From: Adiantum capillus-veneris
Taxonomy: Eukaryota > Streptophyta > Polypodiopsida > Polypodiales > Pteridaceae
Assembly: GCA_014529385.2 (NCBI GenBank)
Contig: CM043944.1
Location: 174,100,240-174,164,239, forward strand
Direction: 5' to 3'
DNA length: 64,000 nt
The position numbers and the translations under genes are program-made. Below the pieces are notes generated by a model, which saw only the letters and a program-made list of their open reading frames with translations, made no database searches and was not told the DNA's origin. This document shows, piece by piece, positions 1-10,724 of the stretch. Each line of letters begins with the position of its first letter. The stretch's first letter is position 1.

Positions 1-217
1 TACAATTGATATTGGTTGCCATTTTTAATTTCTTCGCATGTCTTCAATCTCATTAAAAAGCCATGCACACATATAGTGAAATTTGGAAAAACTGGACTTC
101 CATCATCACTTAAAAATAATTAAAACAAGAGATTCATAACATACTCACGTAACCATAAGTAGAAAGAGAGAGAGAGAGAGAGAAACAGAGAAGACATAGT
201 ATTGAGAGTCAGAATGG

Positions 218-248
<31 letters not shown>

Positions 249-439
249 AAAAAAAAAGGGTTTTTTGTATTACGAAAGCTTACAATGAAGCTAAATACAA
301 TCATGATACATCATCTTGTCAATAAGGTGGCCTTTTCATCATGCGCCAACATAGTGGCCTACTCTGATGAAGCCAACAATTTCGGTTATCTCTGATTAGA
401 AACATATACTTATAGAGTCATCTCTTTGAAGAAACGTCA
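1..439. other. Left flank with simple repeats, no gene seen
   Basis: No coding region is recognised. The stretch holds a short GA tract (about 165-182), a 28-base C run (221-248) followed by nine A (249-257), and ordinary AT-rich sequence up to the left end of the chromovirus at 440. The last five bases (435-439, CGTCA) form the left target-site duplication of that element. Confidence 0.6.
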
Positions 440-1285
440 TGTCATAATAATCAATATCTAATTCTCCTAAATGATTTTCTCATGTTAAACTGATCATTTA
501 ATATGGGGAAGTGCCAGGGGAGAAAAAGCTAGAATATTGGTTAAGCTAGCAGACCGGGCCACAGTAGGGATCCAAAGGAGGGAAAATAGGGATCCAAAGG
601 GGGGGGCCATCTGCAAACGAGCAATGTGCAACAATGGGCTTAAAAGACCCTAAAGTTTAGCCCATTATGACTTCCAAAATGCTAAGGTTCCAAAATTCAA
701 AGGTTGTGTCCAAAGCCCAAACACTAGGGAAATTGGATGCTTAGTGTGTGTCACAAAAAGTCTTTGTCAATCCCTACATAGGAGGGGGCGAGCCTTGCAG
801 GTAGGGGATGAGAGAGAAACTCGCACACACACACACACACACACACAAGCTCCCATTACACAAAGGGAATGAGGGACACATGTCAGCTCCCTAGCCTAGA
901 TGCCCACAAGGTGTACCCAATTCCTATTGGATGGCCTTGGAGGTGGACCAATGAGAATTAGGCTAGAGTAAATCTAGTTTAATTAATTTAAAAACACTTA
1001 ATAAAATAACCAATAAGAATTAAGCTCTCTAGAAGACTACTAGACAATCTCCCAAGGGGACCAATGAGCATTCAGCAGCCCAATGGCTTGCCTGATTCCT
1101 ATTGGCCAAGAGGCAAAGGGGTCCAATGAGAGTTTAGTTAATTCAAATAATTTACCTAAAGCTCTCACAAAAGGGGAAAGGGGGAAACATGTCAAAAGGC
1201 TATCACTTATGCTGCTTAATTACCATTGGCTAAGCCTGGGGAGGTCCAATATGATGCTAGCAAGAGCAAATAGCAAGAGGGGTCA

Positions 1286-1359
<74 letters not shown>

Positions 1360-2106
1360 CGGATTTTTGCAAGGCATTATCACACACACACACACTCACA
1401 CAATCTCATGTGTGAAGTAAAGAAGACTCTCTCTCCTTCTCAAGCTTTAATGGAAAGCTTATCACCTACTCCAAGCTTGTGAGAAGGAAGGCCTACACCA
1501 ACAACTCTTGGCTTTGTGATGCAAATCCAACCAAGTGCCAAGCTTCAATGCATGCTCATCTCCTCTCCCAGGCTAATTACTAAGCTAAGCTATGCTAATA
1601 TGAGTGCTTATGTGAGGAGATGTACATCTTTCTCGTAAGAATACTCCTTCTTCCTCTCAATCTACTCTCATACCCCGCTAGCTCTCACCATCTTTGAAAG
1701 GTGTGTGAGGTCTTGGGTCTGAGACTGTGAGGGAATTATTGATGTTGTGTTTGATAAGTGTTTTGCGTAGTGCATGAAGTTTCCATCTTCATTGCACTAG
1801 CTAGTGTTGAAGGAACACAAGAAATTGTATTGTAAAATGTCTCTCTTGATGGGAGAAACCATAATACAAAGCCTTTTGGAGGGGGGACCGGCTCCATGCA
1901 AATGCGGTCCTCAACTATTGTCAATTGCTTAATTTCTCTCTCTTTTGAAGTATTGTTCATGCTATCTAACTAGGTGTTATGCTTTTTGTTGCTCTCTCCA
2001 CCCAAGCACTCTTGTTAATCTCATTAGGAATCTATTCTAATGAAATGCTCACTATGTTCATGCTATTTTCTGCTACACACAAGTTACTAGGCCATTAAAT
2101 GTTACA
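440..2106 (+). repeat. 5' LTR of the chromovirus
   Basis: Begins TGTCATAATAATC and ends ATGTTACA, directly before the primer site. It matches 7799-9379 along its length. It is about 86 bp longer than the 3' copy, chiefly because a GA tract followed by a long G run (about 1289-1359) has grown here and is only a few units long in the 3' copy (about 8620-8635). A CA tract (about 826-847) is also longer. The LTR supplies promoter and polyadenylation signals for the element in general; I could not pin a TATA box. Confidence 0.93.
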
Positions 2107-2107
2107 T

Positions 2108-2119
2108 TGGTATCAGAGC
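2108..2119 (+). other. Primer binding site, initiator Met tRNA type
   Basis: TGGTATCAGAGC lies one base after the 5' LTR end. It is complementary to the 3' end of plant initiator methionine tRNA and is the usual minus-strand primer site of many plant LTR retrotransposons. Confidence 0.9.
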
Positions 2120-2523
2120 ACAAGGTTTCTCTTTTCTTGCTCAAGAAGGGAGGTCCTCAAGCTAGCTATAAATGGTTGGTGCTATCAATTGCATGTGAGT
2201 AAGTAGAATAGGGATTTTTCAGCCTTGCAGTGTGCCTGCCTTTGTGCAGTTAACGGGGCATCACCATCGAGAGCTATGGTCTTAATAGTGGAGTCCTACC
2301 GGGCTTGCCTACTGCTTAACCACTATTGAGCTATTAGAAGCTTGACAGGAGCCGGTGCTGTCTTGGTGTTGAACGACCCTCTCTTCTATTCCTTGCAATT
2401 AATGGTATTCGAGCCACGTGTACAGTAGCTTGTGTGCTTTTTCTAAAGGGGTAAAGAGGAGTAGCAACTAGGGCTTGAAGTGCCAAAGTACACCTAAAAA
2501 GTTTACACCTAAAAGTTGTTAGA

Positions 2524-4018
2524 ATGGCTAACAATAGTAAAGAGAGTGAAATTAATGTTGATAACTTTGATTTTGCTAATGAGCAAGCTACTAATGATGG
2601 CCCGATGCTTGTTGATTATCTTGTTTCTAGGCTTCAACAAGCCATGGGCAATCCATCCCTCCAAAGTGAAGTGCAATGGTAGCTTCGTGCTCATGGGATT
2701 CTCCAAGCTCCCCACCATGACGAGAGAACACATAGGAAGCCTCCTTGCGAGACTTCCAAAAGAGGTCTCTCTCCGATTCGGGAAGAAGAAGAGGATCCCT
2801 ATGAAGGGCTCAGAAATTTGCTCCTTGATGACGCATCTCCTTCTCAAAGGAGAATTCAAGAGCCTCCACCGAAGGAACGAGAAAGAAGTGAGTCTCCCGC
2901 CACCTCGATGGAGATGGCTCCACGAAGACGGCGGGCTAAATGCTCTCCATCACCTCCAAAACAAAGAAGACCATCGCATACATCTCCACACCATACTTCA
3001 AAGAAGGATGACAAAAGGCAAGAGAAGAAAAAGGCGAGAAAGAGGACACCCTCTTCTCCATCTTCTTCATCCTCTTCCTCTTATGAAAGTGATGGTGAAG
3101 ACAAAGAAGATCAAGGAAAGAAAAAGGCAAGAAAGAGATCACCCTCTTCTCCATCTTCCTGAAATTTCATCTTCTGAAGAAAGGGATGGTGCAACCTTTG
3201 AACCATCAAAAAGAAGAGGCCATAGGAAATCCTATGCCGCGTGGAAGAGGTCGTCCAAGCTCAAGAAATTCAAAGAGGGAGGGAAGAGCATCTCTTTCCT
3301 TACCTATGATGGCACTTTTGGTGCTATGGACAAAGTCTTGGCCTTTATCCAACAATTTGATGCGGCGTTCGGAGATGAGGGCTTCACGGAGTCCTCTAAG
3401 CTACGCCCTGTAGCTATGCACTTTCGTCCGCCAGACAATGGTGGTCTAGCCTACGGGCCAACGGTGAAGCTCCACGAACATGGAACGCTTTAAGAGCTTC
3501 CATTATGAAGCAGTTTTTTGGCCACCGATGCCAAGGACAAAGTACTCACCGAATGGCGAAGCTTGAAGCTCTCTCCCTATGAATCCATCCACAAATATGT
3601 AGACAAGTTTTGGGACCTACAACTCAAAGCCACTATCTTAAAAAAGTTGGATTTTGGAGAGAAAAAGCAGCAATTTTGTGCGGGCTTAATCGAAGAAATG
3701 GCGGAGTATGTCAACTCCCAAAGTCCACGCACCATATCGGTGGTAATACATCATACTATGGTGGCCTCTCGAATCAATTTTCAAACAGGGGCTAAGAGGA
3801 ATTCTAAGCCCCCTGAAAACAAGGGTTCTAATGAGCCTAAGGGGAAGGACAATGTCCAAAAGTCTCCTAAGGGAAACTCCAACAAAGCTAAAGAGAAGGG
3901 AGTTTATAAAGGCAAAAATAAACTCTCTCCTGAAGAGCTTGAGTGTTATCGCAAGGATAAACGGTGTTTCAAATGCGGTGAACAAGGGCATGTGTACCAC
4001 GCTTGTCAACCGCCATGA
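2524..4018 (+). pseudogene. Chromovirus gag, broken by a stop and a frameshift
   Basis: Capsid/nucleocapsid region. The start is the ATG at 2524 (MANNSKES), which opens the frame that later carries the gag-like charged region. An in-frame TAG lies at 2680-2682. Reading then continues in the same frame through an Arg/Ser/Lys-rich stretch to a TGA at 3160-3162. The next part (LTYDGTFGAMDKVLAFIQQF, then a capsid-like core) is in another frame, and a further shift near 3500 leads to the frame ending at 4018. A CCHC zinc knuckle with the standard C-X2-C-X4-H-X4-C spacing (CFKCGEQGHVYHAC) lies near the end, at about 3968-4009. Family knowledge: gag packages the element RNA. The breaks make it non-functional. 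Confidence 0.85.
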
Positions 4019-7000
4019 TCCTCCTAGAGCTACCTTGGTCGAAATCCAAGAGGATGAAACTCACCACAAAGGATCTCCTCTATGCCATGCTTGGGGAAAG
4101 GTAAGAGAACATGATGCTTTTATTCTCTTTGACCCCGGTTCTACTCATAATTTTATATCTATAGAGTTGGCCACCAAGCTAAGCATACAAACCTACGAGA
4201 TGGGAGATGTCCTACCCGCCGCCGCAGACGGTGCTTTCAAAGGGCAAGAAGCTTCAGTCACTCCCTTCATCGGGAAATTGAGGCTCCATGTCCAAAGCTA
4301 TGGGGACAAAGAGGACTTCTTTATCTCTCCTCTCAAGCATGAGGATGTAATCCTAGGGGCACCATGGTTTGATCGCATGGCTGCCAATGTTAAATTTCTT
4401 GAAAGGAGAATCTCCTTTAAGTTTAGGGAAAAAGATATGTATATAGATGCTAAGGAAATGGGTAACACTATACCCATTGTACATACAAAAGCTTCCAACA
4501 AGTCAATAAAGAGCTCTATTTCCGTGTACATGATTTTTGTTAAAGATTTTCAAAATGAACCTAATGCTTTAGCAAAAGAAAATATACACAATCAAAAGGA
4601 ATTAGAGTTATGCAATTTTCTCAAGGGGTTTCAAGATGTCTTTATTGACGACATCCCTTGTGAGCTACCTCCTAAACGAGGCAATGATGACCATGCAATT
4701 GAACTTCTTCCAGGAAGTTCACCGCCTAACAAACCTCCTTATAGAGTTTCTCAAGCTCAACAAGAGGAGATTATGCGGCAAGTGCATGAGTTAGTTGAGA
4801 AGGGCATGGTTAGGCCTAGCTCATCTCCATTCAGTTCTCCTGTGCTACTAGTGCAAAAGAAAGATGGCACATATCGTATGTGTGTCGACTGTAGAGCACT
4901 AAATAGGATCACTATCAAAAATAGGTTTCTCATTCCACGGGTAGAAGACCTATTTGATAAAATACAAGGCTCCACCTACTTCAGTAGGATTGACCTAAAA
5001 AGTGGCTATCATCAAATAAGGATAGTTGATCAAGACATGGTAAAGACCGCATTTCGCACTATGTTTGATCTTTATGAATACATTGTCATGCATTTTGGCC
5101 TTGACCAATGCACCAGCCACATTCAACCGCTTGATGGAGAAGCTATTCAGGCCTCACCGAACCTTTACTGGAGTATTCTTTGATGATATCATCATCTACT
5201 CTAATTCATTAGACGTACACAACCGACACCTCCAGGTAATATTTCAAGTTCTAAGAGAGAATAATCTTTACGTTAATCGAAAGAAAAGTGAATTTTTCTT
5301 ACAAGACATTCAGTATTTAGGTCACATTATCTCTCAAGATGGCATCCAAATGGAGCCATCAAAGTTAGAGGTAATAAAAGGATGGCCTAAACCAAAGAAT
5401 CTTCATGAGTTAAGAAGCTTTAAGGTATGTGCGCATACTATAGACACTCCATAGAAAAGTTATCACTAATAGCAGGACCATTACATGACCTAACAAAGAA
5501 AAATGTTAGGTACACAGGGTCTGCCAAGGAGAACAATGCTTTCAAAAAGCTTAAAGAAAAGCTTATCTCTCAACTTGTGCTTACACTACCGGATCTCTCA
5601 AAGCCATTTGAGGTCCAATGTGATGCTTATGGTGATTGCTTTGGAGCTGTTTTGCTTCAAGAAGGGCACACCATAGGCTATAAAAGTCAAAGGCTCGACC
5701 CTGTTGAGCAAGCTCTAGGCATATATGAAAAGGAACTCCTTGTAGTTCTACATGCCTTAGACTCATGGAAGCACTATTTATTGGGGACTCCTTTCATTCT
5801 GCGAATGGATCACCAAAGTCTTAAGTACTTCATGACACAGACCAAGCTCTCCGACAAACAAATGAGGTGGGCAAATCTTCTTTCGCAATTTCATTTTCAT
5901 ATTGCTCACATTGCTGGCAAGCATAATCAAGTAGTCGATGCACTCTCAAGATGGCTGAGAGTGAATGGGGTTTCCATAGCAACTCACAATGATCTATCTT
6001 CTATGATAGATGAGTATGCTATTGATCCCAATTTTAGAGATGTGATTTCAGCCCTTGCACTAGGGAAGAAAGAGGAACCATTTACTTTACAAGATGGTTA
6101 TCTTCTCTATAGCAATAGACTATGCGTTACTAGCTCACTACGTGAGAAAGTGATGTATGAATCTCATGCTCCTCCTTATGCAGGACATAGAGGGATTCAG
6201 TCTACCCTAAAGAGCATTGAAACATATTTCTATTGGCCTACCATGAAAGCAAACATACAAGAGTATGTTTCTAAATGTGTGGCATGCCAAAAGACGAAGT
6301 TTGATAGAGGGAAGCAACTTGGATTGCTTCAACCTTTGCCAATCCCTAATTCACCATGGGAGAGCATATCCATGGATTTTATCTTTGGATTGCCTAAGTC
6401 TACCCATGGGAATACGGGAATATGGATGATAGTAGACAGGTTCATTAAACAAGCTCATTTTATACCTGTCAAAAAGACTATCAAAGCCCATCAAATGGAA
6501 ACCCTCTTCATTTCTCAAATCTTCAAGTACCATGGCTTGCCAATGTCCATAGTGTCGGATAGAGATCCTAGAATGACTAGTAATTTCTGGAAGGGTCTCT
6601 TTGAGAATTTAGGAACAAGGCTAAACTTCTCTTCGGCCTATCACCCACAAACGGATGGCCAAAGTGAAATAGCTAACCTAACAATTCTCGATCTACTAAA
6701 AGCCTATGTAAAGGAAGTAGATCAAAGATCCCAATGGGAGAAGTACTTACCCTTAGTGGAGTATGCCTACAATAGCACTGTACATACTTCCACGGGAAAA
6801 GCACCTTTTGAGGTAATTGAGGGAAGATCAAAAGGTCCCTTGCTACTTAAGGTACACGGGAAGATCTTCGCTGCAGATGAGTATAGCCGAGACCTACAAG
6901 AATCTCTCCAAAAGATTAAGGATGCTATCTCTATCTCACAGCAAAGGCAAAAGGCTACTGCTGACAAGCACAAAAGATCCAAAGCCTTAAAGAAAATGAT

Positions 7001-7300
7001 TGGGTCTTACTCAAATTTCCCAAGGCTCGATTAAGGCACATGATAAGCAGGAATCCTACGAGACACCAGAAGTACTATGCTAAGTTAGCAAAAAGGTACT
7101 ATGGTCCCTTCCAGATTCTTAGGCCAATCAATGAGATGGCCTATCAACTCAAGTTGCCCAACCATTGGCTCATACACAATGCTTTCCATGTGAGCCTACT
7201 AAAGCCTTACAAAGGAGAGCCACCTCAAGAACCAACTATTGAAGACCCACCAGAGATTGAGGACCATGAAGAGGTGCTGCAGCCCGAGTCCATTCTCTGA
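4010..7300 (+). pseudogene. Chromovirus pol: protease, RT, RNase H, integrase
   Basis: The aspartic protease has FDPGSTHNFIS (near 4129-4161; plant elements often have DPG or DSG). RT runs from about 4740 to 5400, with FSRIDLKSGYHQIR and the catalytic box FFDD at 5176-5187. A frameshift near 5100 separates fingers from palm, and another near 5425 separates RT from RNase H. RNase H covers about 5600-5950 (DHQSLKYF, ADALSRW-like VDALSRW). Integrase has the H-H-C-C finger (HAPPYAGH...CVACQ, about 6168-6285), then MDFIFG, SDRDPRM and GQSEIAN supplying the D, D and E. A frameshift near 6990 precedes the GPF-type C-terminal region (RYYGPFQI, about 7093-7120). The pieces are in family order; the frameshifts mark it as dead. 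Confidence 0.9.
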
Positions 7301-7444
7301 CACGAAGACAAGGTACTAAGAGGCGGTAAGACTATCCGACGATATCTTATTAAGTTTAAAAATTATCCTTTTGAAGATGCTAGATGGATGCAAGGCATAC
7401 AATTAAAGGATAACCTAAACCTTGTCAATGCTTCCCTAGAGTAA
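7301..7444 (+). pseudogene. Chromodomain-like tail of integrase, after a TGA
   Basis: The frame that ends at TGA 7298-7300 stays open after the stop and reads a short module with YLIKFKNYPFEDARW, the pattern of a chromodomain (Y-L/I-V/I-K-W/F-x-x-Y/W-P, then W). It ends at TAA 7442-7444. The TGA sits where related tails tend to have Arg, so CGA to TGA is the simplest reading (inference). Family knowledge: the chromodomain guides chromovirus insertion towards heterochromatin marks. Confidence 0.75.
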
Positions 7445-7783
7445 GCAAATGTACAAATGTTAAAAATGAACAAAGTTTTTGTCTTATAAGACTCGCTTTT
7501 TCTTTATTGTGCACAAAAATGAAGTAGTATGCATGCTTAGATCAAGTTTGCGGAGACTACGTCTCCCGAACACCAAGTAGAGCTTGTCACTCTACTATGG
7601 AAGATGATAGGACTAATGTGCAGACATGCTTGCGGTAGCCTCAGGCTCTCAAGCGCCAAATGAACTAGTCATCCATTGTGGAATGATGTCGTAGGGTAAC
7701 ATAGGGATCCTCTACCCGCTAGAAAAAAGGACTAATGAATATGCTTTATCTTCTCTACCCCATAGTCGAGGATGACTATGATT

Positions 7784-7798
7784 TCAAGAGAGAGGTAA
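7784..7798 (+). other. Polypurine tract of the chromovirus
   Basis: A purine-rich run (CAAGAGAGAGGTAA) ends directly before the TG of the 3' LTR at 7799. This is the expected position of the plus-strand priming site. Confidence 0.7.
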
Positions 7799-9379
7799 TG
7801 TCATAATAATCAATATCTAATTCTCCTAAATGATTTTCTCATGTTAAACTGATCATTTAATATGGGGAAGTGCCAGGGGAGAAAAAGCTAGAATATTGGT
7901 TAAGCTAGCAGACCGGGCCATAGTAGGGATCCAAAGGAGGGAAAATAGGGATCCAAAGGGGGGGGGCATCTGTAAAAGAGCAATGTGCAACAATGGGCTT
8001 AAAAGACCCTAAGGTTCAGCCCATTAAGACTTCCAAAATGCTAAGGTTCCAAAATTCAAAGGTTGTGTCCAAAGGCCAAACACTAGGGAAATTGGATGCT
8101 TAGCGTGTGTCACAAAAAGTCTTTGTCAATCCCTACATAGGAAGGGCATGAGAGAGAAACTCACACACACACACACACACAAGCTCCCATTACACAAAGG
8201 GAATGAGGGACACATGTCAGGCCCTAGCCCAGATGCCCACAAGGTGTACCCAATTCCTATTGGATGGCCTTGGAGGTGGACCAATGAGAATTAGGCTAGA
8301 GTAAATCTAGTTTAATTAATTTAAAAACACTTAATAAAAGAACCAATAAGAATTAAGTTCTCTAGAAGACTATTGGACAGTCTCCCAAGGGGACCAATGA
8401 GCATTCAACAGCCCAATGGCTTGCCTGATTCCTATTGGCCAGGAGGAAAAGGGGTCCAATGAGGGTCTAGTTGATTTAAATAATTACCTAAAGCTCTCAC
8501 AAAAGGGGAAAGGGGGACATACGTCAGAAGGCTATCACTTATGTTGCTTAATTACCATTGGCTAAGCCTGGGGAGGTCCAATAGGATGCTAGCAAGAGCA
8601 AATAGCAAGAGGGGTTGACCAAGAGAGAGAGGGGGCTGATTTTTGCAAGGCATTATCACACACACACACTCGCACAATCTCATGTGTGAAGTAAAGAAGA
8701 CTCTCTCTCCTTCTCAAGCTTTAATGGAAAGCTTATCACCTAGTCCAAGCTTGTGAGAAGGAAGGCCTACACCAACAACTCTTGGCTTTGTGATGCAAAT
8801 CCAACCAAGAGCCAAGCTTCAATGCATGCTCATCTCCTCTACCATGCTAATTAAGCTAAGCTATGCTAATATGAGTGATTATGTGAGGAGATGCACATCT
8901 TTCTCGTAAGAATACTCCTTCTTCCTCTCAATCTACTCTCATACCCCGCTAGCTCTCACCATCTTCGAAGGTGTGTGAGGTCTTGGGTCTGAGACCGTGA
9001 GGGAATTATTGATGTTGTGTTTGATAAGTGTTTTGTGTAGTGCATGAAGTTTCCATCTTCATTGCACTAGCTGGTATTGAAGGAACACAAGAAATTGTAT
9101 TGTAAAATGTCTCTCTTGATGGGAGAAACCATAATACAAAGCCTTTTGGAGGGGGGACCGCCGGCTCCATGCAAATCCGGTCCTCAACTGTTGTCAATTG
9201 CTTAATTTCTCTCTCTTTTGAAGAATTGTTCATGCTATCTAACTAGGTGTTATGCTTTATGTTTCTCTCTCCACCCAAGCACTCTTGTTAATCTCATTAG
9301 GAATCTATTCTAACGAAATGCTCACTATGTTCATGCTATTTTCCGCTACACACAAGTTACTAGGCCATTAAATGTTACA
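7799..9379 (+). repeat. 3' LTR of the chromovirus
   Basis: Begins TGTCATAATAATC and ends ATGTTACA, matching 440-2106. Scattered substitutions (for example CACAGTAGG versus CATAGTAGG), a small deletion near 8140, and the missing GA/G expansion distinguish the two LTRs, so the insertion is not very recent. Confidence 0.93.
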
Positions 9380-9384
9380 CATCA

Positions 9385-10569
9385 TCTTTTCATCCTTCAA
9401 CATCTCTTCTTCATTCAATAAAAGCATCACAAACACATACCAAGCTCTTAAAAATATGTCCATACTTCTCTTTTAGAAGAGTTTTACTTACGGAGTTCCA
9501 TGCATAGCTCATACATTCAAATAACTTCTCCATCATCTTCTTCGCGATTGGTAGAAAAGATGTTGTTGCAACAACTAGTAGACATTATTAAAACATGAAA
9601 GTGATAGCATAGATGCATAGGGCTTAATGATCGAGAGCTCATAGTATTTATTCTCTTCATGTAGCATAGCACAGCATAATAGCTATGGAGATTTTAGTGA
9701 AGAGAGAGAGAAGGGTGAGCCTTTTTCAAGGGAGAAGCTCTTCTCTACAGGCAGCAATTAGCCTCACGTGTAGCAAAAATTTAGGTTTTTCACCTTCTTG
9801 TCCTTTGTTATTTGGAAGTGTTCAACATGGAAGTTGTAGACCTCCTTGGTTTCCAAGTCCAAATCATGGGCGATATCAACTCTCTATTGTGAGATATTTT
9901 GATAATAGTCTCAGTAGGTCTCCTTTTAGCCGTTCCTTTAGTTATTTACCCAATATTTTCTTCTTGAGAAGTATCCACCACTCCTCCTTAAGAGGTATGT
10001 GTGCATGGATAATTAGGGATTCTCGAACCATGTTCAAGCTAGCCCACATCTCCCTTTTAGCTGGTATTCTTGCACATTTTCGAACGCATTCCAGACCGGT
10101 TTTAATTCTTTTTTTTTTCATAAAATCACATTTGATTCTAGAAAGAGCTCCAATGGCACTTCTAAAGGTTCATCACCCTTTTGGAACCCTAAGATCTTAA
10201 GATGCACCCTATACTAAATGCATTGGCACTTTTGAAGGTTGCTTCATTGTTTTTGGTACCCTAAGGTCTTAAGACGCAGCTTACAACCATCTATATACTT
10301 TTGGTCCTTCCACTCTTTTTATATTCTCTCTTTAGAACGCCAATTATATAGAAAAGAAATCATTTAAATTGATCAAAATTAAATTTTTTGACATTACCCT
10401 CACCCTTGAAATCATAGTCGTCCTCTACTATACACATATACAAGAGAAGTGAACTAGGTCTGTTGGCATTCAGCTAAAGATTCACTTTTAGCACACTGAA
10501 ACCATTATGTATTATATGACATCAAAAAAAATATCAAATCTGTGTAGAAGGTCCCTAGTAGAGCCTTAG
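9385..10569. other. Spacer, no recognised gene; one unknown 171-codon ORF
   Basis: The only sizeable open frame (9685-10200, + strand, 171 codons) gives a Ser/Phe/His-rich protein with no motif that I recognise. Its composition looks like noncoding DNA read by chance. A degenerate tandem duplication lies at its 3' end (10153-10281). I see no splice-like structure or promoter worth naming. Confidence 0.4.
10153..10281. repeat. Degenerate tandem duplication, about 60-70 bp units
   Basis: Two adjacent units share 'TGGCACTT...AAGGTT...TTTTGG.ACCCTAAG.TCTTAAGA.GCA' (about 10153-10206 and 10222-10279). They differ at several positions, so the duplication is old. Confidence 0.7.
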
Positions 10570-10711
10570 TGTCAGAGCAATGATAAGACTAGGGGCAAGG
10601 CCCTATACTAGGCATGTATGTTCACGAGACTCCAAAGAAAGTAGGGTGTGAGTGTATAAAGGGGTGTGGTTGGGTGGAGAAGAACATGCACTAGTCCTTG
10701 TGGTCATTTCA
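10570..10711 (+). repeat. 5' LTR of short-LTR relic
   Basis: 142 bp, TG...CA, alignable throughout with 14106-14249 ('GGGCAAGGCCCTATA', 'GGCATGTATGT', 'CTCCAAAGAAAGTAGG', 'GGTTGGGTGGAGAAGAACA'). It carries GTATAAAGGG near 10656, a plausible TATA element. Confidence 0.8.
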
Positions 10712-10712
10712 C

Positions 10713-10724
10713 TGGTATCAGAGC
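10713..10724 (+). other. Primer binding site of short-LTR relic
   Basis: TGGTATCAGAGC, identical to the chromovirus primer site, one base after the LTR end. Confidence 0.85.

Larger units (their letters stand above)
440..9379 (+). mobile_element. Ty3/Gypsy chromovirus, full length but decayed
   Basis: A complete LTR retrotransposon of about 8.9 kb read on the + strand: 5' LTR (440-2106), initiator-Met-type primer site (2108-2119), gag, protease, RT, RNase H, integrase, a chromodomain-like tail, a polypurine tract and 3' LTR (7799-9379). The order PR-RT-RH-IN is that of Ty3/Gypsy, and the C-terminal chromodomain places it among chromoviruses. The flanks are CGTCA (435-439) and CATCA (9380-9384), a 5-bp target duplication with one G/A change. 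Internal stops and frameshifts in gag, RT, the RT/RNase H junction and the integrase tail show that it cannot make a full polyprotein now. The exact lineage (Tekay, CRM, Galadriel, Reina) cannot be set by eye. Confidence 0.93.

Noticed and set aside
1083-1415. 110-aa ORF in the chromovirus 5' LTR
   Set aside because: Lies inside the LTR, contains Arg-Glu and Gly runs from the GA and G tracts, and is absent from the other LTR.
2108-2119. TGGTATCAGAGC motifs as part of tRNA genes
   Set aside because: They are primer sites complementary to a tRNA end; no cloverleaf can be drawn around them.
2516-3493. 325-aa + strand ORF starting at 2516 as the gag protein
   Set aside because: Its first two thirds are an out-of-frame shadow; real gag starts at 2524 in another frame and only the end of this frame carries gag.
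9685-10200. 171-aa ORF as a host gene
   Set aside because: No domain, signal or codon pattern supports it, and a degenerate duplication covers its end; reported only as spacer.
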